Counted from the first letter of the stretch, positions 1 to 15,100 are shown. The stretch: 64,000 nt of DNA from Yponomeuta sedellus (GCA_934045075.1 OW203740.1:13864346-13928345); one strand, 5' to 3'. Notes: generated from the sequence alone by a model not told the origin. Made by a program: numbers and translations.

Positions 1-173
1 TAGGCAGTTTCATGTGTTACAGTATAAGTGTTCTGAATATGACACTAGTGGAGATTTACGCGATAAATACGATATTCGGCTGTCGTTTTCCATTGCCAGA
101 ACACTACGAATATAAAGGAGACATTCTTAACGAGCACTGCGTTAGAACTCTCTTGCTTGAGATCTTTGTTGAT
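1..173 (+). CDS. ADCY10-like exon 1 of window (left edge uncertain)
   Basis: The frame is open from base 3 and ends with ..LLLEIFVD before a GTAAGT donor at 174, phase 0. The last 24 codons (HYEYKGDILNEHCV..) look coding. The true acceptor may be the AG at 19-20, at 46-47 or at 97-99, or it may lie outside the window. Confidence 0.6.
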
Positions 174-3100
174 GTAAGTACTTTTAGCTAAATTCTAGAT
201 GCAGACCTGCATCAGTTTGACAACATTTTTATTAGATAGGTAAAGGATCGTTATCCCGTGACTTTATGTAAAACATCAAGAAAGAGTGCAATAATTGTGC
301 AAAGTGTTCTTTAACCATCTGATAAACATAATGTAGCCATAAGCTCTGCATAAGCAGCCTATTTAGATTGAAAATGCAGTTCACGGGTCTTCTCTAATTA
401 CCACGTTTCAAGCATTTCTAAGGTTTGCGAACACTTCGACACTCGGTATGAAGTGTTCGCTATTGTTACTACGACCACGCATCATTTGTACTTGTATTTG
501 ACGTATTATAATAGATAGAAAAATAACTGATAATATTCTCCAGAACTTCACACCGTTTTGGATGTTTACGATAAAGGATATGCATTACGCCGATGACGAA
601 TCTTGGCGGATCGTTCTGATCATGCTGGAGACGAAGTCGATTTTCATCATAATGACCTTGAACGATTCGGAAAAACTATCCAGTAAGATATTTACTGCAT
701 ATTAGATAGATAACTGAATAAATCCGTGCAAGCAGTCAGGTCTATTTCACTCACACATCAGTCTTTTGGGATGATGTAGGGGGATTTTGTTACACCACTA
801 CAAACTCGACTCAAAAGCAGCTGCTAACATTGTTCATTTCACATACAACAAACGGAATGTAAAATTACGCTCAAAATACATTTTTGAATGCGGCAAGCTG
901 AAGACAGAGCACTATGGCGCTCATTAGGAGAGGGCTATGTCCAGTAGTGAACTAATATAGCCTGACGACGACGACGACATTTTTGATTTCTGATTTACGA
1001 GAGTCGAACCAATATTATATAGATATTATAATACTCACGGAAAAGAATTGAAGACGGCACAATACCGTAAAGCTTGGACAACCATGAGGGAGGCCTATGT
1101 CCTGCAGTGGGCGTCAAATGGCTGTGATGATGATGACATTTTTGATTTCTGTTTTCCCGTACCCTCTACGACAGTCAAACGTTAGAGATACTCACATTAC
1201 AGAATTTCTCTCTTCTTTCCCCTCCTCTAAGGTGTAGCAATGGCATGTCTAGCCAGCAACGTGATCGTGAAGAACACGCTTGACGGCATCGACCGATGGT
1301 TTCACGCAGCGCTCGCTTGCCAATTGCTCGACGTGCAGGCGATTCCGGCAGACCTGGAGAAGTAAGCTTTTTTAAGGCTGGGATTTTGCGATCTCAGTAC
1401 AGTACCTAGTACACAATACGAATAACTTCCGAGTAGGAAAAATAGGTCGCTCAATTCGAGTGACGAGATCGTGAAAACTTGGCTTTAAGAAATATATAGA
1501 CGCTACCTACTGTTAATCAAATCTCAATCCTCTTTTATCTATATAAATAAAATTCAAAGTCCTGACTGACTGACTCACTCATCAACGCCCAGCCCAAGCC
1601 GTTGGACCTGGGAAGCTGAAATTTTTGCACAGAGGGTCTATTTATAATGTAGGCAAGGAATAAGACCGGATTTTTTTTAAATTCAACCCCTAAACGGGCG
1701 AAATTTGTATGGGAGGTATATAGAATGTTGTCTAATTTTCTTGAAACTTAAAATAAATACTCTTCAACACAATTGTTTGAACACGTGTTTTGCTGTTTTT
1801 CTAAATTTAACCCTTAAGGGAGTGAACAGGGTTGCAAAAAAAGTCCACGCGGACGGAGTCGCGGGCAAAAACTAGTTAAATATAAAAACCGGCCAAGTGC
1901 GATGACGAAATATTACCAAGCCTACCAACTTATTCACCAGCATAATCCAGAGCGCTAGCGGCGGCATGCCCGGATGGATCCAGAACTTCGTGATCTCACT
2001 GGTGCAGCGAAACGAGTTGAGCGTGGTCACTATGCCTCGGAGCGACGCGGTGGCGGCGGGAGCCGTCCTGCCAATACCGAGCCTTCTGGTGCGCTGCAAT
2101 GTTGATATGGTCACTGGAGGCTCCCAGTTGAGCAGCGAAAGCGCGAGCGAGTGCTCTCAGGTACCTATTATTGAATTCTTTATTGCACAGAAAACCAATT
2201 TTTGTACGAAGGTGTACTTAATGCTTTTCCACCAGTCAATTGATGGAATGTTTGATGACTTGGGCAATGCACGATCGTCATCAATAACAACGACATCATT
2301 GTACGAGCCGACGAGAGCGTGTGCTACTCTCACTATGTCGCACAGCAGATGTAGGTTGTAGGACAGTGATGGATGAAGAAAATAGGTATTATAGTTGTAG
2401 ATTATGTAGGTACAGTTACATGTTCGAAGCAAAAGCTAATTGTTTGATGCAGGTAACATGAACTGTGTGCGAGGTCAGCAACAAATTATCCCGACACTTG
2501 ATGGAATATTCTAATGTCAGTGACATCGTATCATCATTCTTAACAATGTTATCATCACCATCATTTTGAACAGTGCTATCAAAATAATATCTTCAAACAA
2601 ACGTCTGCTGTTTACCCTAACAATTTCGTTTTGGAGGTGGCAGTCATTGTCAAAGTCACCAAACCATCATTATTAATATCAGCGTAATGAAGCTTGAGAT
2701 AGTATTTCTTAATTATGAATGAAGGTTGAGATATTTATAGCATCATCTTCTAGCTTACAGCCCCTCCAGACGCCTTAAATGTGAAATTTTCCCTCAACAG
2801 TTATTGCTCTGTCACTTGAAGGAGAGCTCGAAGCAACAAGTTCAGGACAATGCCATGATTCAAGTGGCGGTCTTATCTAATTCATACAATTTGGACAGTT
2901 TGAAGATTGACATGTCCATGGACGGTGAGAATACCTGATTTGATGTTGTTTTGTTTGTATGTGATGAGTGATGTGATGAGTGTGGTGACAGTGTCTTTTT
3001 TCATCACGCTCCAAATTAGATAGCTATAAAATATATTTTTCCTGGGTCTGATATCGTTACATTACTTAGACTAACTATTCGTACTCTGTTGATGAAGCTG

Positions 3101-6100
3101 GAGATAAAACAGAGATATATTAGCAAAAGGAAAGATAAAACGCAGTCGAAACAAGCGTGCGCGCAAATACTAATACTAATTCGTAAAATATTTCTCAGGA
3201 GAGTAGCCAGTGCCAAACCTGGCGTAGAGTCTTCTTTTAATGGCGTAGAGTCTTCGCTTCGAGACCTAGAAAATTTATATTATAAAGAAAGTCTAACAAT
3301 GAGAAATCAATACACCCAAATGACTTTCAGCGATAATCCTAAAGACGTACGACTCGCTGAATCCCTTTGAAAAGATGATACTGAAATGCAGCTCCGTGCT
3401 CGGCGACGTCTTCTCGCGCCGTATGCTCCTACATTTGCTCCAGAGCGACTCGCAGCGAAGAGTTGCCCAAGGTAACACCTTACATAAGCTCTAATTCGTC
3501 ACCATATTTATTCCGGAATCGATTTCCGATATATCCTCAGTGAAGTGGCGGATCAAAACATCTCTCCAGCTCAGTGCAGTTTAGACAAAACTACAGAATC
3601 TTCCATTTGCAGTTTTAAGCTTCGCTAAATTAGTCCATCCAGACTGGTGTGCTGTCGAATAAAGCTTTCATAATTTGTTCAATCGCTTCTTTTTTAGAGC
3701 ATCCTTATGAATGTCTCTTCTCAAAGTATAAGTATCACCTTTCCTTCTATACTTTAATATTATCAGAAGTCATTTAAAAAACTATCCCAGGAACTAGCGT
3801 CTAAGTGACTGTACACGAAATTGTAGGTTTTTATTTGGCTTTTAATGGATGCAGTCACGAATTTCAGTAAAACCCTAAGGCTTAGTTAAGGTAACCTATT
3901 CATACAGAGAGGCCTCTTTCATAGAACTACATTTCATAGTTTGCAATGACAATTTGATCTACATTGCAAAGTCGATTTACCAAGTAGACTTACCTACGCA
4001 ATGTACCTCGAATTGTAATAATGCACTACGAATTGTAGTTTTACGAAATTCTGCCCCCTTGCCTTTTTCTATTTCATAAAACTACAATTTCTGACAATTT
4101 AGTGTACAGTGCAGTCGATTAACTAACAGATTGACAAATTGTCATAATAAACTTCCAATTATAACTATAATTGGAAGTTTATTATGACAATTTGTCAATC
4201 TATGAACGCGACCCAGGGCAGTCCGAAATTATTCAAACCAGTTTACCTGTCAGTCGCCAGAGAAATATTAACACCACTCCCCGCTCTACAGCAATAGCGA
4301 AACTTTTCGACATCCAAGTTCTGGAGTGTGAAGGAGGAGACTTCATTAGCGAAAGCTCCTACGTGATGGTGCATCCAGCTCCTTCCAAGTTGACGAACAC
4401 AAATTCTCCACACTGCTCATGTTTGGGGACTCGAGCACCGCGTGAGAGGATTAAATCTCTAAATAATTAAAACATCCACATTAAACTAGTCCTGGAGTAC
4501 GGTAAACAGACAAGGATATAACAAATTCGTAAAAACACCATTATAGAATAAAAAATTATTAAAATATCCCCCCCCACACCCCAAAGATCCCCCGATAGAA
4601 ATCGGACATAAATTTTCCCTGCCGTTGTTACCGATGGAACAAAGACTCAGTAAATATTTCAATTCTCTTTCTAAATCTTTTCGGAAGAAACCCACAATTA
4701 TTACACATAGTTATCACTAACTTCAAACATTGCGTTGAATTATCTTCATAGACCACCCCACAGATACCTAGAACTTGTTCAATGGGTTCCCCATAGGTAT
4801 ATCGAGAGGTAAGATATCTCCATCATTGGCAGACTCAATTTCGTAACGATTTCGCGTATATTCCACAGTAACCTGTAGAGATCTACCGCACTACGCTTTC
4901 TGTGGCTACATGAAATTCAAGCACACGTTATTCAGGACCACAACCTATGAGCTGCTGACTGAGACTCAGAAGGTAGGTAGCGTAGGATGGCCTCAACTAC
5001 CCTCAACTAATCTCCAGTGTCTACAAACTTAAACTAGTAGTCACACAGAAGTCTTCGCCTCCCAAAAAGTAAGTAAAACTTGTTAGGCTGTAGAAATTGC
5101 AGCTAACAACTTAAGACTACTGTGAGCCTATTAATTAAGCGTTGGAACTAGAAATTGTGGATACCCATACTACGACAGGAGCTTTCAGAAGACCATAGAA
5201 TATTCAATATTCACCTATTAGTTTCGAGTCACGGATCAGATTCTTCGTTGTTCACAGCAAGAACTGCACGGACGAGCTCTGATGTACTTGGAGCGCTACA
5301 CACGCCGATGCACGACCTGCGGCGCTGGGTGCTTTATAAAAATGCTCGGCACTAGGATAGATGACGTAAGTTTCTTTAAAGTTCCCACACAATTTCAGAC
5401 CTACGGGATAGATACTGTAGTGTTGAGCACCTAGACAACCCAAATAGCAATCGCACCTGCATGTGTTGGTAGCAGGAGAGGCTTTGTTTTGTGGTGCTGA
5501 TGGCCATCCACACTGGAGGGAGATTCATTAGCGACGTACCTAAGTGACGGGCAGCAATGTGTTTACCACCTTACCTGCCGCTAAATAAGCGTCATCAGAA
5601 AAATAATGCTGCAGGAATGCAAGAATGTAGGTAATATTTAGGGCAAGATTGAAACGAGAAGGCCTGCAAATGGAAAGTTGCCATGGTTGTGCAACGTCAA
5701 GCAATATAACGGTGTCAAAGCTGCAGAAGAAGTATTTAGAATTGCACTGAACATACATATATAGAACGACACAAAGATCTGAATGACAATTTCCAAAGGC
5801 ACTAAACGGCCCGGTTCACACATATTACTAAAAAGCTAGTGAAAATAGGGTGTATGTACAACATGCTTTAGATTACATAAACTTACACCATAGGCACGTA
5901 GGCAGACACCATAGTCTGCTTCTTACTACGATCCTGACAGATCTTTTTCGTTTCATTAACATCCATTAGACGTTACATGCACGCCAAATGCACATACGCG
6001 GGTGCGAACTAAAATGTTAAACGGTCTTTAACCAACACTGAAAATATAACACCCAAAGCTGCTATTTTATAGGATCCGAATGTTACCTTTCGGAATCATT

Positions 6101-9100
6101 GTATAATGGAACTATTGACCGAGTTCGACGAAGTAGAATAGACGTTTCACACCACTCTTGAATCCGAGTTTAATGCGAATAAAATAAAACCGGTCTCGCC
6201 CTTCTAACACCCTCTGTACCTCGGAAAGGCTTTATGAGCGGAGCTTACTGATTGTACACTGAGGCCTTTTGCAGGGTCTACCTCGGGAGTCCGAGGAGAT
6301 GATGCGAATGCGCCAGCAAATACTCGCCCTCAACGACGAGACGAAAGAATTTGGCGAAAACATGTACTTTTCTACACGGCGAATGTCAACGGAAAATACG
6401 TTTTTCGAAGTAAGATGATTTTGTCCAAGGACTTGATTTTATCGCAGGATGCTTCACTTAAAATCATCATTTTAACAACCCCGCCCGTTAGTGCCTGAGC
6501 GAAAATTATTTAACAGTATCAGCCTAAGTCAAATTTCTGAACCTAAACGGAAGTAATGAATAGCTGTCTCTTTTCCCATTTAGAGTATGAGCAACATGCT
6601 GGGAACTGCCGCTTACAACAACAGCAGCGGAGGTAAACGTTTACGGAGTACACAGGTTTTCCATTTCTTATCCTCTTTCCGAAAATTATTAACATGTCCA
6701 AATCTGCGTGACGTTATACTGCACAAAGCAAATCTCGGTAGTGGCGTAGTCGACATACCAACAACAGGTCCAAATATATTCGGATCACTCCAAACCCATC
6801 CTAAAAAGATATTATGTACCATATTTTTTCAAACCAATAATAAAAAATATTTTTATCTTAGTTTAACATCCGAGAGTTCCTGCGGTAAATTCTGGCGTGT
6901 ATCATCTCAGCGGATAAAAGATTTAATTTAGAGACAGGTGGGCCAATTTTGAGTGTAGCAGACATTTTTTCTATGTAATCTCGTAAACAGCAAGATTGAA
7001 TCCGACAATTTCAAATATAAAAAGTGCTTCGTTTGCAGTCCATATATCTCTTTCTGGGAGTCCTCTACCCTGCAGTGAAATGTAATAGGCTGATTAGGGT
7101 CGAGGATTGTAGATAGTGGATAATCAAATTTGCCTTTTTATTTCTAGAGCTAAAGCATAGCCGCCACGGCTCCATGCACCATGAAAGGTCGAAGGAGAAG
7201 TTTGTGCGCTCCTTCTCTTCCATTGACCTGGCTAACTGTGAATGCTGGGACATTTTACTCACTGCTTATGATCAACTTATTGAACACTGTCGTGGCGCTG
7301 GTAATCTTTAGTAAAATTGTTTGATATGAGCACTCTACAATTAACACTCCTCAATACGCCAAAGTAATCAGAACTAATACAAGACTACTTTAGCCGCTTA
7401 GACTAAACACGTAAGCGTGTTTATTAGGTTTATTTGGAGATGTACCTACGTACATTTCTGACTTCCGGAAACGTTGAAACACGTGTCATTAAACATACTC
7501 ATTAAGGGCAGTAACCCTTAATGAGTATGTTTATTTACCATAAATATTTCCAATTTCATTAGCCAGTAGCGCCTTGAATTCACCTGAATGACCAAAATCC
7601 ATTACCATTACGTACCTTTGCAGTTCAACTTGAGAAACTCTTTGAAGCCTACTTGGAATACGCCGACCTGAGCATGATCAGATTCAATATTCCGCAGGCC
7701 ATGAGACTCCTCAAAAAGGTGGAGCAGTTGGTTGAAGTAAGATATTAATGTTTCTTAACAAACATTAGCGACCCAGTTTGATTTGAATTAAGCTGCCTAA
7801 GTTCCACTTCGGCAACTCACGTTTTGAAGAGCAGGGTGGTGAAGAGTAGAGTCAGTCTTTCGGATGCCCAATATGCTGCGCTATGAGTGGGTGTCGCGCG
7901 GCGGTTGCCGCAGATGGGCCCGGCTAAGGAAAATGTAAAAAGACGATCGCAACCGATATCTGCTGGAGTGATTTAAGGTGGCTCAAGACCGAAATCTCTG
8001 GTTTGAGAATGGACAGGGCCTTGCCCAGCAGTGGATCCAGTACACAGTTGCCTTTGTCATTAACGTTATTTGAAAGTGCAAATAGTTGTAGAAAGTGAAC
8101 AGATACGGTGAACGTTGTTATCCGAATATGTCTGTCCAATGTTTTTGTGCGTATAGGTACACTCAGTGCGAGATAAATTGGTTTTTGTATTATTATCGTT
8201 GGTATTATCATCCCAGCCTCATACGTGGTGAAAGCGTCTTAACATCTGGGATAACCTAATTTTTAGAACTGTTTTCCCCAGAGTGAGAAATTCTGTCAAA
8301 TGGAGGTGTGCGAAAACAAATGGTACAAGGACTACCTTCAAGGGCGCATATCGACCCTTCGTGGCTGGAGCATATTCGGCCAGGGTGACATCATGGAAGC
8401 GAAGAAACATCTTTTGCAGGCTCTGAAACTGTACCGGGTGCCCTTTCCAAATTCTGAGTGAGATACTTTTTGCTGTATTATTACATAATTCTGAAATCCA
8501 CTACCATTGCGAATTGAATAACGTGTTGTGGCCGTGGACGCAGTGCGTGAAAAAAAAGATGTAAAAAAAGAACGTAGATAGTTTACCGATTCTTTACAGA
8601 AAACTTTGTACATAAGTAAAACTCTTATTCGTAAAGTGGGCGTAACTTGATTGACGTAACGTCAGCCAGGCAACTAAGAAGGCCTACTAAGGGTATAGTC
8701 CTCGGCATGTATATTGGTAGACTGTTTTCTCATAGACCAACGAATGCGTCACCTGCATAAGTCAACCATTCCAGGGTCAAAGCGAAACTGGACAATATGA
8801 CGGAGACGTTCCACCAGATCATGGCCGTCTACATCGTCCCCTCGATGTACATTGGCCGGTACAGCGGTCTCGATCGCCAATTCTATGAAGAAGTGGCAAC
8901 GACCCTGCACCTGCTTTACTTGCTGTTTACTGTAAGTACCTATCCTGAGTTTATACTTATGAGGCTTATTCCTAGCCTGCGTATAAACACAATGCATAAG
9001 CACACGTCTGCATAAACTAAAGAGGTGATCTACCTCAGGTACCTACCTAGATAGGTAGGTAGATAGAGTATGAATAAGACTTTAATTAAACGTTTCCCGT

Positions 9101-12100
9101 TTGCCTTAGAAATTACAAATAGTTCTAGTTATGGTCAAGAAACTCATGACTAAATCGAATCAATCCATTCAATTTCACAGGAATGCAAGGACATGAAAGC
9201 AGCTGATTTGGCAGCCAAGCGCGCCTTCAACTTTGCGATCGAAACCGACTCAAACTTTCGTCTATTATGTTCGACATTTGCAGACATGCTCAGCACCTAC
9301 CGCTACTGTCAGAAAGTAAGTTAATTGTGTTGTTACACTTCCACGGAGAGTTTGGAGACGATAGTAGAATTTTCCACGTCATTATTCCTTTCCATGTTGT
9401 TGGTCCGAGTAAGTTTTTTGGATCGTAGAGCATCCATGCATGCTAAGTTTCCAGTTCAGTGCCCCCAGTGGCGTACCGATCGGATACGGCGCCTAGGGCA
9501 AGGCATCAAAGTTGCGCCCCTTCGTAAGTTAACAAAATGTAAAATAAACAGATACACTAAATAAAACAGCCATAAAGCTTACAAAACATTTATATTTATA
9601 TATAAGTTTTGAAAACTACATTTATAGTAAATTTATTCGTTGTAAAAAGTCACATACCTACAATCAAATTAAATTAAACTAAGAAAATTAAGAAATAATA
9701 ATTATAACAATAAAAAAAATCACAAATTTCAACATATTAAAATAAGATTAATTCACAAAAAGTTTCGTCAGAACTAAAAATAGAAAATTTAAACAAAACA
9801 TCAAAAGAAAAACAAAAAAACACTAAGAGAATAAGCCGCCCCGGGACACATTCAGATGTGTAGTGGGCACCTTTGGGTCAGCCCAAAGGTGCCCACTACG
9901 CTGGCGGCGTTACCTCGCTGCACTGCAAGGGAAATTCTTTGCATAAGATATGCCCCAGAGCGGGAGTTATAGCCACGGTCCCTCAAGCGACGTCCTATTT
10001 CCCTCACAAACGCCTTCCCCTGCACTCCCCAGACTCCAGTTGTCTCTATCGCTAGAGGCACAAAAATGTACTGACCCAAAAGCGCAGAATACTTTTGGAC
10101 CTTCAACCTAGCAGCCTCTTCTGCCGCCGCGCCCGGAGTCGACGCGGTAGACGCTAAGTGAGAAGGGGCAAAAGTGCAGACACACGTAGCGTCCCAAAGC
10201 AAGGAGCGCCCCTTCTCCCACTGTATCATTGTCAAGCCATCCGGACGTTTTCCATCCGAACGACAAAGACTTGGAGGCTCCAGAACGCAAGGAATATTTG
10301 CTGTTACGAGAGCCCGCCTAACAATTTCGTTTGTAGAGAAATGCCTAGAATACCTGCCCGCGCTACGCACACAATGCAGACCATGGCGACCCCGAGAGTC
10401 TACACCTGCGCTACACACACAATAATGCGACTGGCAAATGTCACATCCAAGGCGCAATGCAACAGCCACACGCAACGAATCGTTGTCCAAAAACGTTCCT
10501 AGAGATGGAGAAGGCAAGGCGTGGAGCCAAAGACCAGATTCAGGCTGAGATACAGCGCGCAAACGTGCCAGCTCCACCCCCGAACATCCGGCCAACAACT
10601 CATCAAGCGCGACTCTGCACGCAATCTCGTCCCAATTGCGCTGGATTTTTGGGTGATCAGGCGGATCACTACCAGGACACTGAACTCGCCATAACCCTAA
10701 AGCCTCCTCCGCGAATGCAAAAACCGTCACCATGAAAACTCAAAATAAGAGTGACAAGGTCTAGCACTCCATGTGACGAAGACAGGAAAGCCGGGAGCTC
10801 AGTGTCCTGCAACCGACGAATGCCTAGCCCACCGTGCCTGATAGGCAAAGCCGCCTGGCGCCACTGGGTTGGAGTCATACCTACATTAAGAATCGACTCC
10901 AACACGTCCTTCAACAAGGCATCATACTCAGCACTTTCCTCTCTACAAAGCCATACCGGAGCAGTACGCAGCGAGTATGTAAGCCTAGGAATAGACAAGC
11001 AACTCCTTAGGATGGTTAAAGCCACGTGAGCAGGGAGCCGTCTTAAGTGCTCCTTAGATGCCAAAAGAGCCCTTGACCTCACAGACATTGCACCCGGTAT
11101 GCCCTCAGGAAAGATAGGTGCTCCCAAAAGAGTAAAATTGGCCTTATCCTGAATGCGTAAGCCTGGGACCACAGAATGAACTTCCGATAAGACCTCTTGT
11201 GATATCTGACCAGAACAGGGAAAAAGTTCGCATTTCTGCGAGTTTACCTGAAGACCCAAACCCGACAAGCCCTCGACAAGTGCCTTCAAGTCCCGAACCA
11301 CGATATCCGGGTCGCCTCCGATGGTGCCGTCATCCAAATACCAAACGTTCAGTGATGATTGCATGGTAGATATTACACTCTGAATTGCCAAACTAAATAA
11401 TTTATATACATATTCTGTTTTAATCGAAGATTAGAAATCGTAATTAGAAAAGTAGATAAAAATGCCAATTCGACTCGTAGGCACAGGCAGGGATAATGAC
11501 TGACCTTTAATCTATAGGTACAGTCTATATAGTCTACTTACAAAGATCTCATGTATGTAACTTAGTTGGTTTACTAATTTTTTTTATAATAATTTGCGAA
11601 TTGCGCGCCCCCCTTTGAATATCGCCCAGGGCACGTGCCCTACCTGCCACACCCTAGTTACGCCACTGAATGCCACTTTTGTGTATGGATTCCACGTCAT
11701 CGCAGGGTGTGAGACAGTCGGCACCGTTTAGATTCCCTGATATCTTTTCATTTACCTGTAGATATCGACACTGCTGAATCTTAAGGAACTAAGCCCCATC
11801 CACCTAACTAGAATCAACCCTGCGACGACGACGTGCACCATATCTGGACGAATTTCTGACCTCTGCATCAGTATTTAGTCAGGAGGTAGGATTTCAATAG
11901 ATGTGTTACATGTACATGGAAGGCAGATTTGACGGACAAGTTAAATGATTTTACAATCAGTTTTCAAGGTGCGTGAAACTGCAGAATATGGCTGTGAAGT
12001 TATGCTCCCGTAAACGCGTTCCACTGGACGTGACAGAAGTGCCAGCTGTCTGTTATCTCTACACAAACATCTTCCTGTTCAAGTAAGTTTTTAAAAAGGT

Positions 12101-15100
12101 TATGGAATCTATTTAGATCATAGTGTGAGAAGGTAGTACGAGTGGGTACTGCGGGTCTCATATATCATAAAAGACCCAGCAGTCCCACATACATAAGGCA
12201 CAATTACTAACGTTACGACTGAGGTTCTTCTTGGATTTCGTTGTATTATCGCATCTGCATTAGACACCCCTGCCCTGGGGCGGTTCAGCATGTACCTTAT
12301 TGTATTAACACAGGAGTAGCAACAACAATGATTAGATCACCAGGCTACAATAAAAATACTTGAGTTGTGTAAAACTTAATATGATCACCCTCGTTATTGT
12401 GGTTTCTTCCAGTATCGAATATGGGAAGAAGAACGAGAATTTGGAATTTGGCATGACAGTCATGGGAATGCTACCTAACTTGTCAGACATGGCAACACGG
12501 CAGCTACTGCTGATATCCATGCTGAAGCTGCTCATGGCCGATTTGCGTCTCCAGGAGATGGTGCCCATCATGAGGGAATTCTTTTGCATGAATGATAATT
12601 ACGAAATGAGCTGTAAGTCAAAGTTCTGCTATTGAGAGAGAGAAAAAGAGATAAACAACAAGAGACAAATACATAAACTGTAGACACTTATAAATTTGAA
12701 TACATCTTAAAAGGTAATGTTCCGCACTGTCTGCTACTTTTCTGAACGCAAGGTTCGATGCGATTGTCACGCGAGTCCCATTTTATCTACGGTTTGTTTA
12801 AATTTAGGGAAAGCGTGAGATAAATGCTGGCCGATGAGTAGGTACGTAGATACGTATACTGCGCATCAATCGAAAAATGTATCAAATCTGATAAGTGATG
12901 GAATTCCACACCAACCCTAAATGCTAACCCAACAAACAGAGGTGGGTTGAGGCTGAAAACGGTCGGCTCTTCCTCCATCTATGCCAACTATAGTCAGTGA
13001 ATTTGGGAACGAGCTCATGAGACTAGTTCGTTCTAGCCGAGACATGGTACCACTACTTTGCTCTCGCCATCTTGCTGGACACGGGCTACTGCGTGGAAAC
13101 CTTTGACAGTTGTGAGCGTTTCTACGTGAAGAAGGGCGACGCCATCTTGAAGTCAAAAATTCCAGAGGCAGCTTGGAACTTCTTCGTGAGCATGTGGCTT
13201 ATGTAAGAGATTGACTACGTAATGTTTTTAAGCCGATTAGACAGTTCGCTTTCATGCAAAAGGCGCTTATAGAAAGCCAGCTGTGTACAAATATCTTCCA
13301 ATATCTTTGTGATATTTTCAGGACAATACGACTTGGATTATGGGAAAGAACGATGATATGGCAGGAGAAGATAAAAGGCATTATGTCTATAAAGTTCGAG
13401 AAACACGCGATTTACATAACGATCCTCAGCAGACTTGTGGAAGGACTGTTGATAGCCTTGGTCAATGAGGTGAATAATGTTTATTCACACATAAGTATAG
13501 GTAGGTAGAATGTTCACTAACGATACGGGTCAGGGAGGGCGTAAATGCAGATCTGGATTTGTACTATCGAATATACTCGTACCTACTAATATTATAAATG
13601 TAAAAGATCCTAAAGACGTTTGGATATTTGTTACTCAACAATAACGTTATGTATTACGTATTGTAATAATCAAGCAATTACGGCTGAACGGATTTACATG
13701 AAACTTGGCGTTCAGATAGACTTTTGCGGAGTCAGCTAGTACAAGCAATTGCTCTCGCTAGGCAAAAATGTAAAAAGAATTCGTAGTGCTTACCAATATA
13801 CTATAGGTAGTTGATTCAGCAGAGTACTACATACCTGTTGAAAGTGCAAAATACTGATCAAATGAGCTATTCTTTCAGATCGATAACAGAAACCCACGCA
13901 AGGCAGCCGAGCTGGATAAAAATGTAAAGTCCGTTTTCAAAGACATAAAGCGTACGAGCCAGAACACGCCGCTGTATCGTGCAAGGTAGGTTACTACTTC
14001 TCTTGCAAATTGAAGAGTAAAAGTGCTAGTGGAAATAGGCCGGCCCAAAAAATCATCTGCAGAATGCTCGTGTAGGACGCTCTCGAGCTCGTCGGCCTAA
14101 AGTAGATAATAACAGTAGTGTAACAGTGGCCATTCACACAGGGTCAAAGTGGGGCAGTGCCCTGGGCGTACAAATACATTACCACCTAGTTAGATAGACC
14201 TGAGATTTCATACGTACCTAATTCTGAAGTATCGAAAAAAATAATAATCGTCGTTTCATAAATTCGCTAAAACACAGCCTTATAGTTAGGCCGACTTGAA
14301 CCATTGTACGTAGCATTTCCTGAGTAAAAAAAGTTAAAATCATTTTATTTGCTATAAAACAAGATGTTTACTTAATAAACGTCAAAGCTAGTGTTACAAT
14401 TAATAGATTATGTTAGAAAGTAACAAAGATAACTCCACATTCAACATTTATTCTTTTCAAAACAGATTTTAACTTAATTAACAGCGGTTTCAAAGTATAC
14501 TATACTAAACTTAATCGTCCTTGTTAACATTTTTTTAATACCAGACATCTTTGTCTACCAAATAATCCTTAATGTTATATATAATACACTTTTTCAAGGA
14601 AGGTAGGTATGTATGCAAGCACCTCGAAGCGCTCGTGGCCTAGTCGAACCGAGTGATGGGCATCAATCACTTAAGTTACAACAACAGGCGCGATCGGGTG
14701 CAGGATGGGTGACTGATGCGTGACTACCGCCAGTGGCATATTTCCGAGCGCTTCCGTGCTTCGCAAGGCACGTTAAGCCGTTGTTGCCGGCTGTTATGCA
14801 ATGGCAGTCGTTAAGCCATGCCTTATCGGCGGCTTGATAGCTTCTGACAGTAAGGCCCGCCAGTGCCTTGCAATCCTCCACCAACCCGGGCTTGGGCCCC
14901 GTGGTGGATTATGGTCTAAACTTCCAGCGAAGAACCTTGCCTTGCAGGAAGAGACCCGTGCCCCAGCATAGTGGGGACATACAAGGGTTGAAATCGAAGC
15001 ACTTCAGACACTCGAATTCCTTATGGTGTGTTCGTTCACAGTTAGCGAGTGGTATTGCAAAAAATTCAGCATTAATGACTAATTCAAATTCACAAATGTA

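Larger units (their letters stand above)
2161..4291. other. Introns 4-6, no further genes
   Basis: Apart from exons 5 and 6 this stretch holds only AT-rich intron sequence and a large perfect palindrome at 4128-4201. Short open frames on both strands here show no recognisable motif. Confidence 0.5.
6633..9180. other. Introns 11-15, short
   Basis: These are intron sequences between exons 12-15. Features noted are the hairpin at 7490-7533 and a short GGTAGGTAGATA-type simple repeat near 9034-9070. Nothing else is recognised. Confidence 0.5.
12083..13878. other. Introns 17-20, no further genes
   Basis: Sequence between exons 18-21 is ordinary AT-rich intron with a short GA-rich tract at 12634-12660. 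No mobile element is recognised. Confidence 0.5.

Noticed and set aside
7924..8410. Minus-strand coding regions opposite exon 14
   Set aside because: Shadows of the cyclase exon and intron sequence; no conserved motif.
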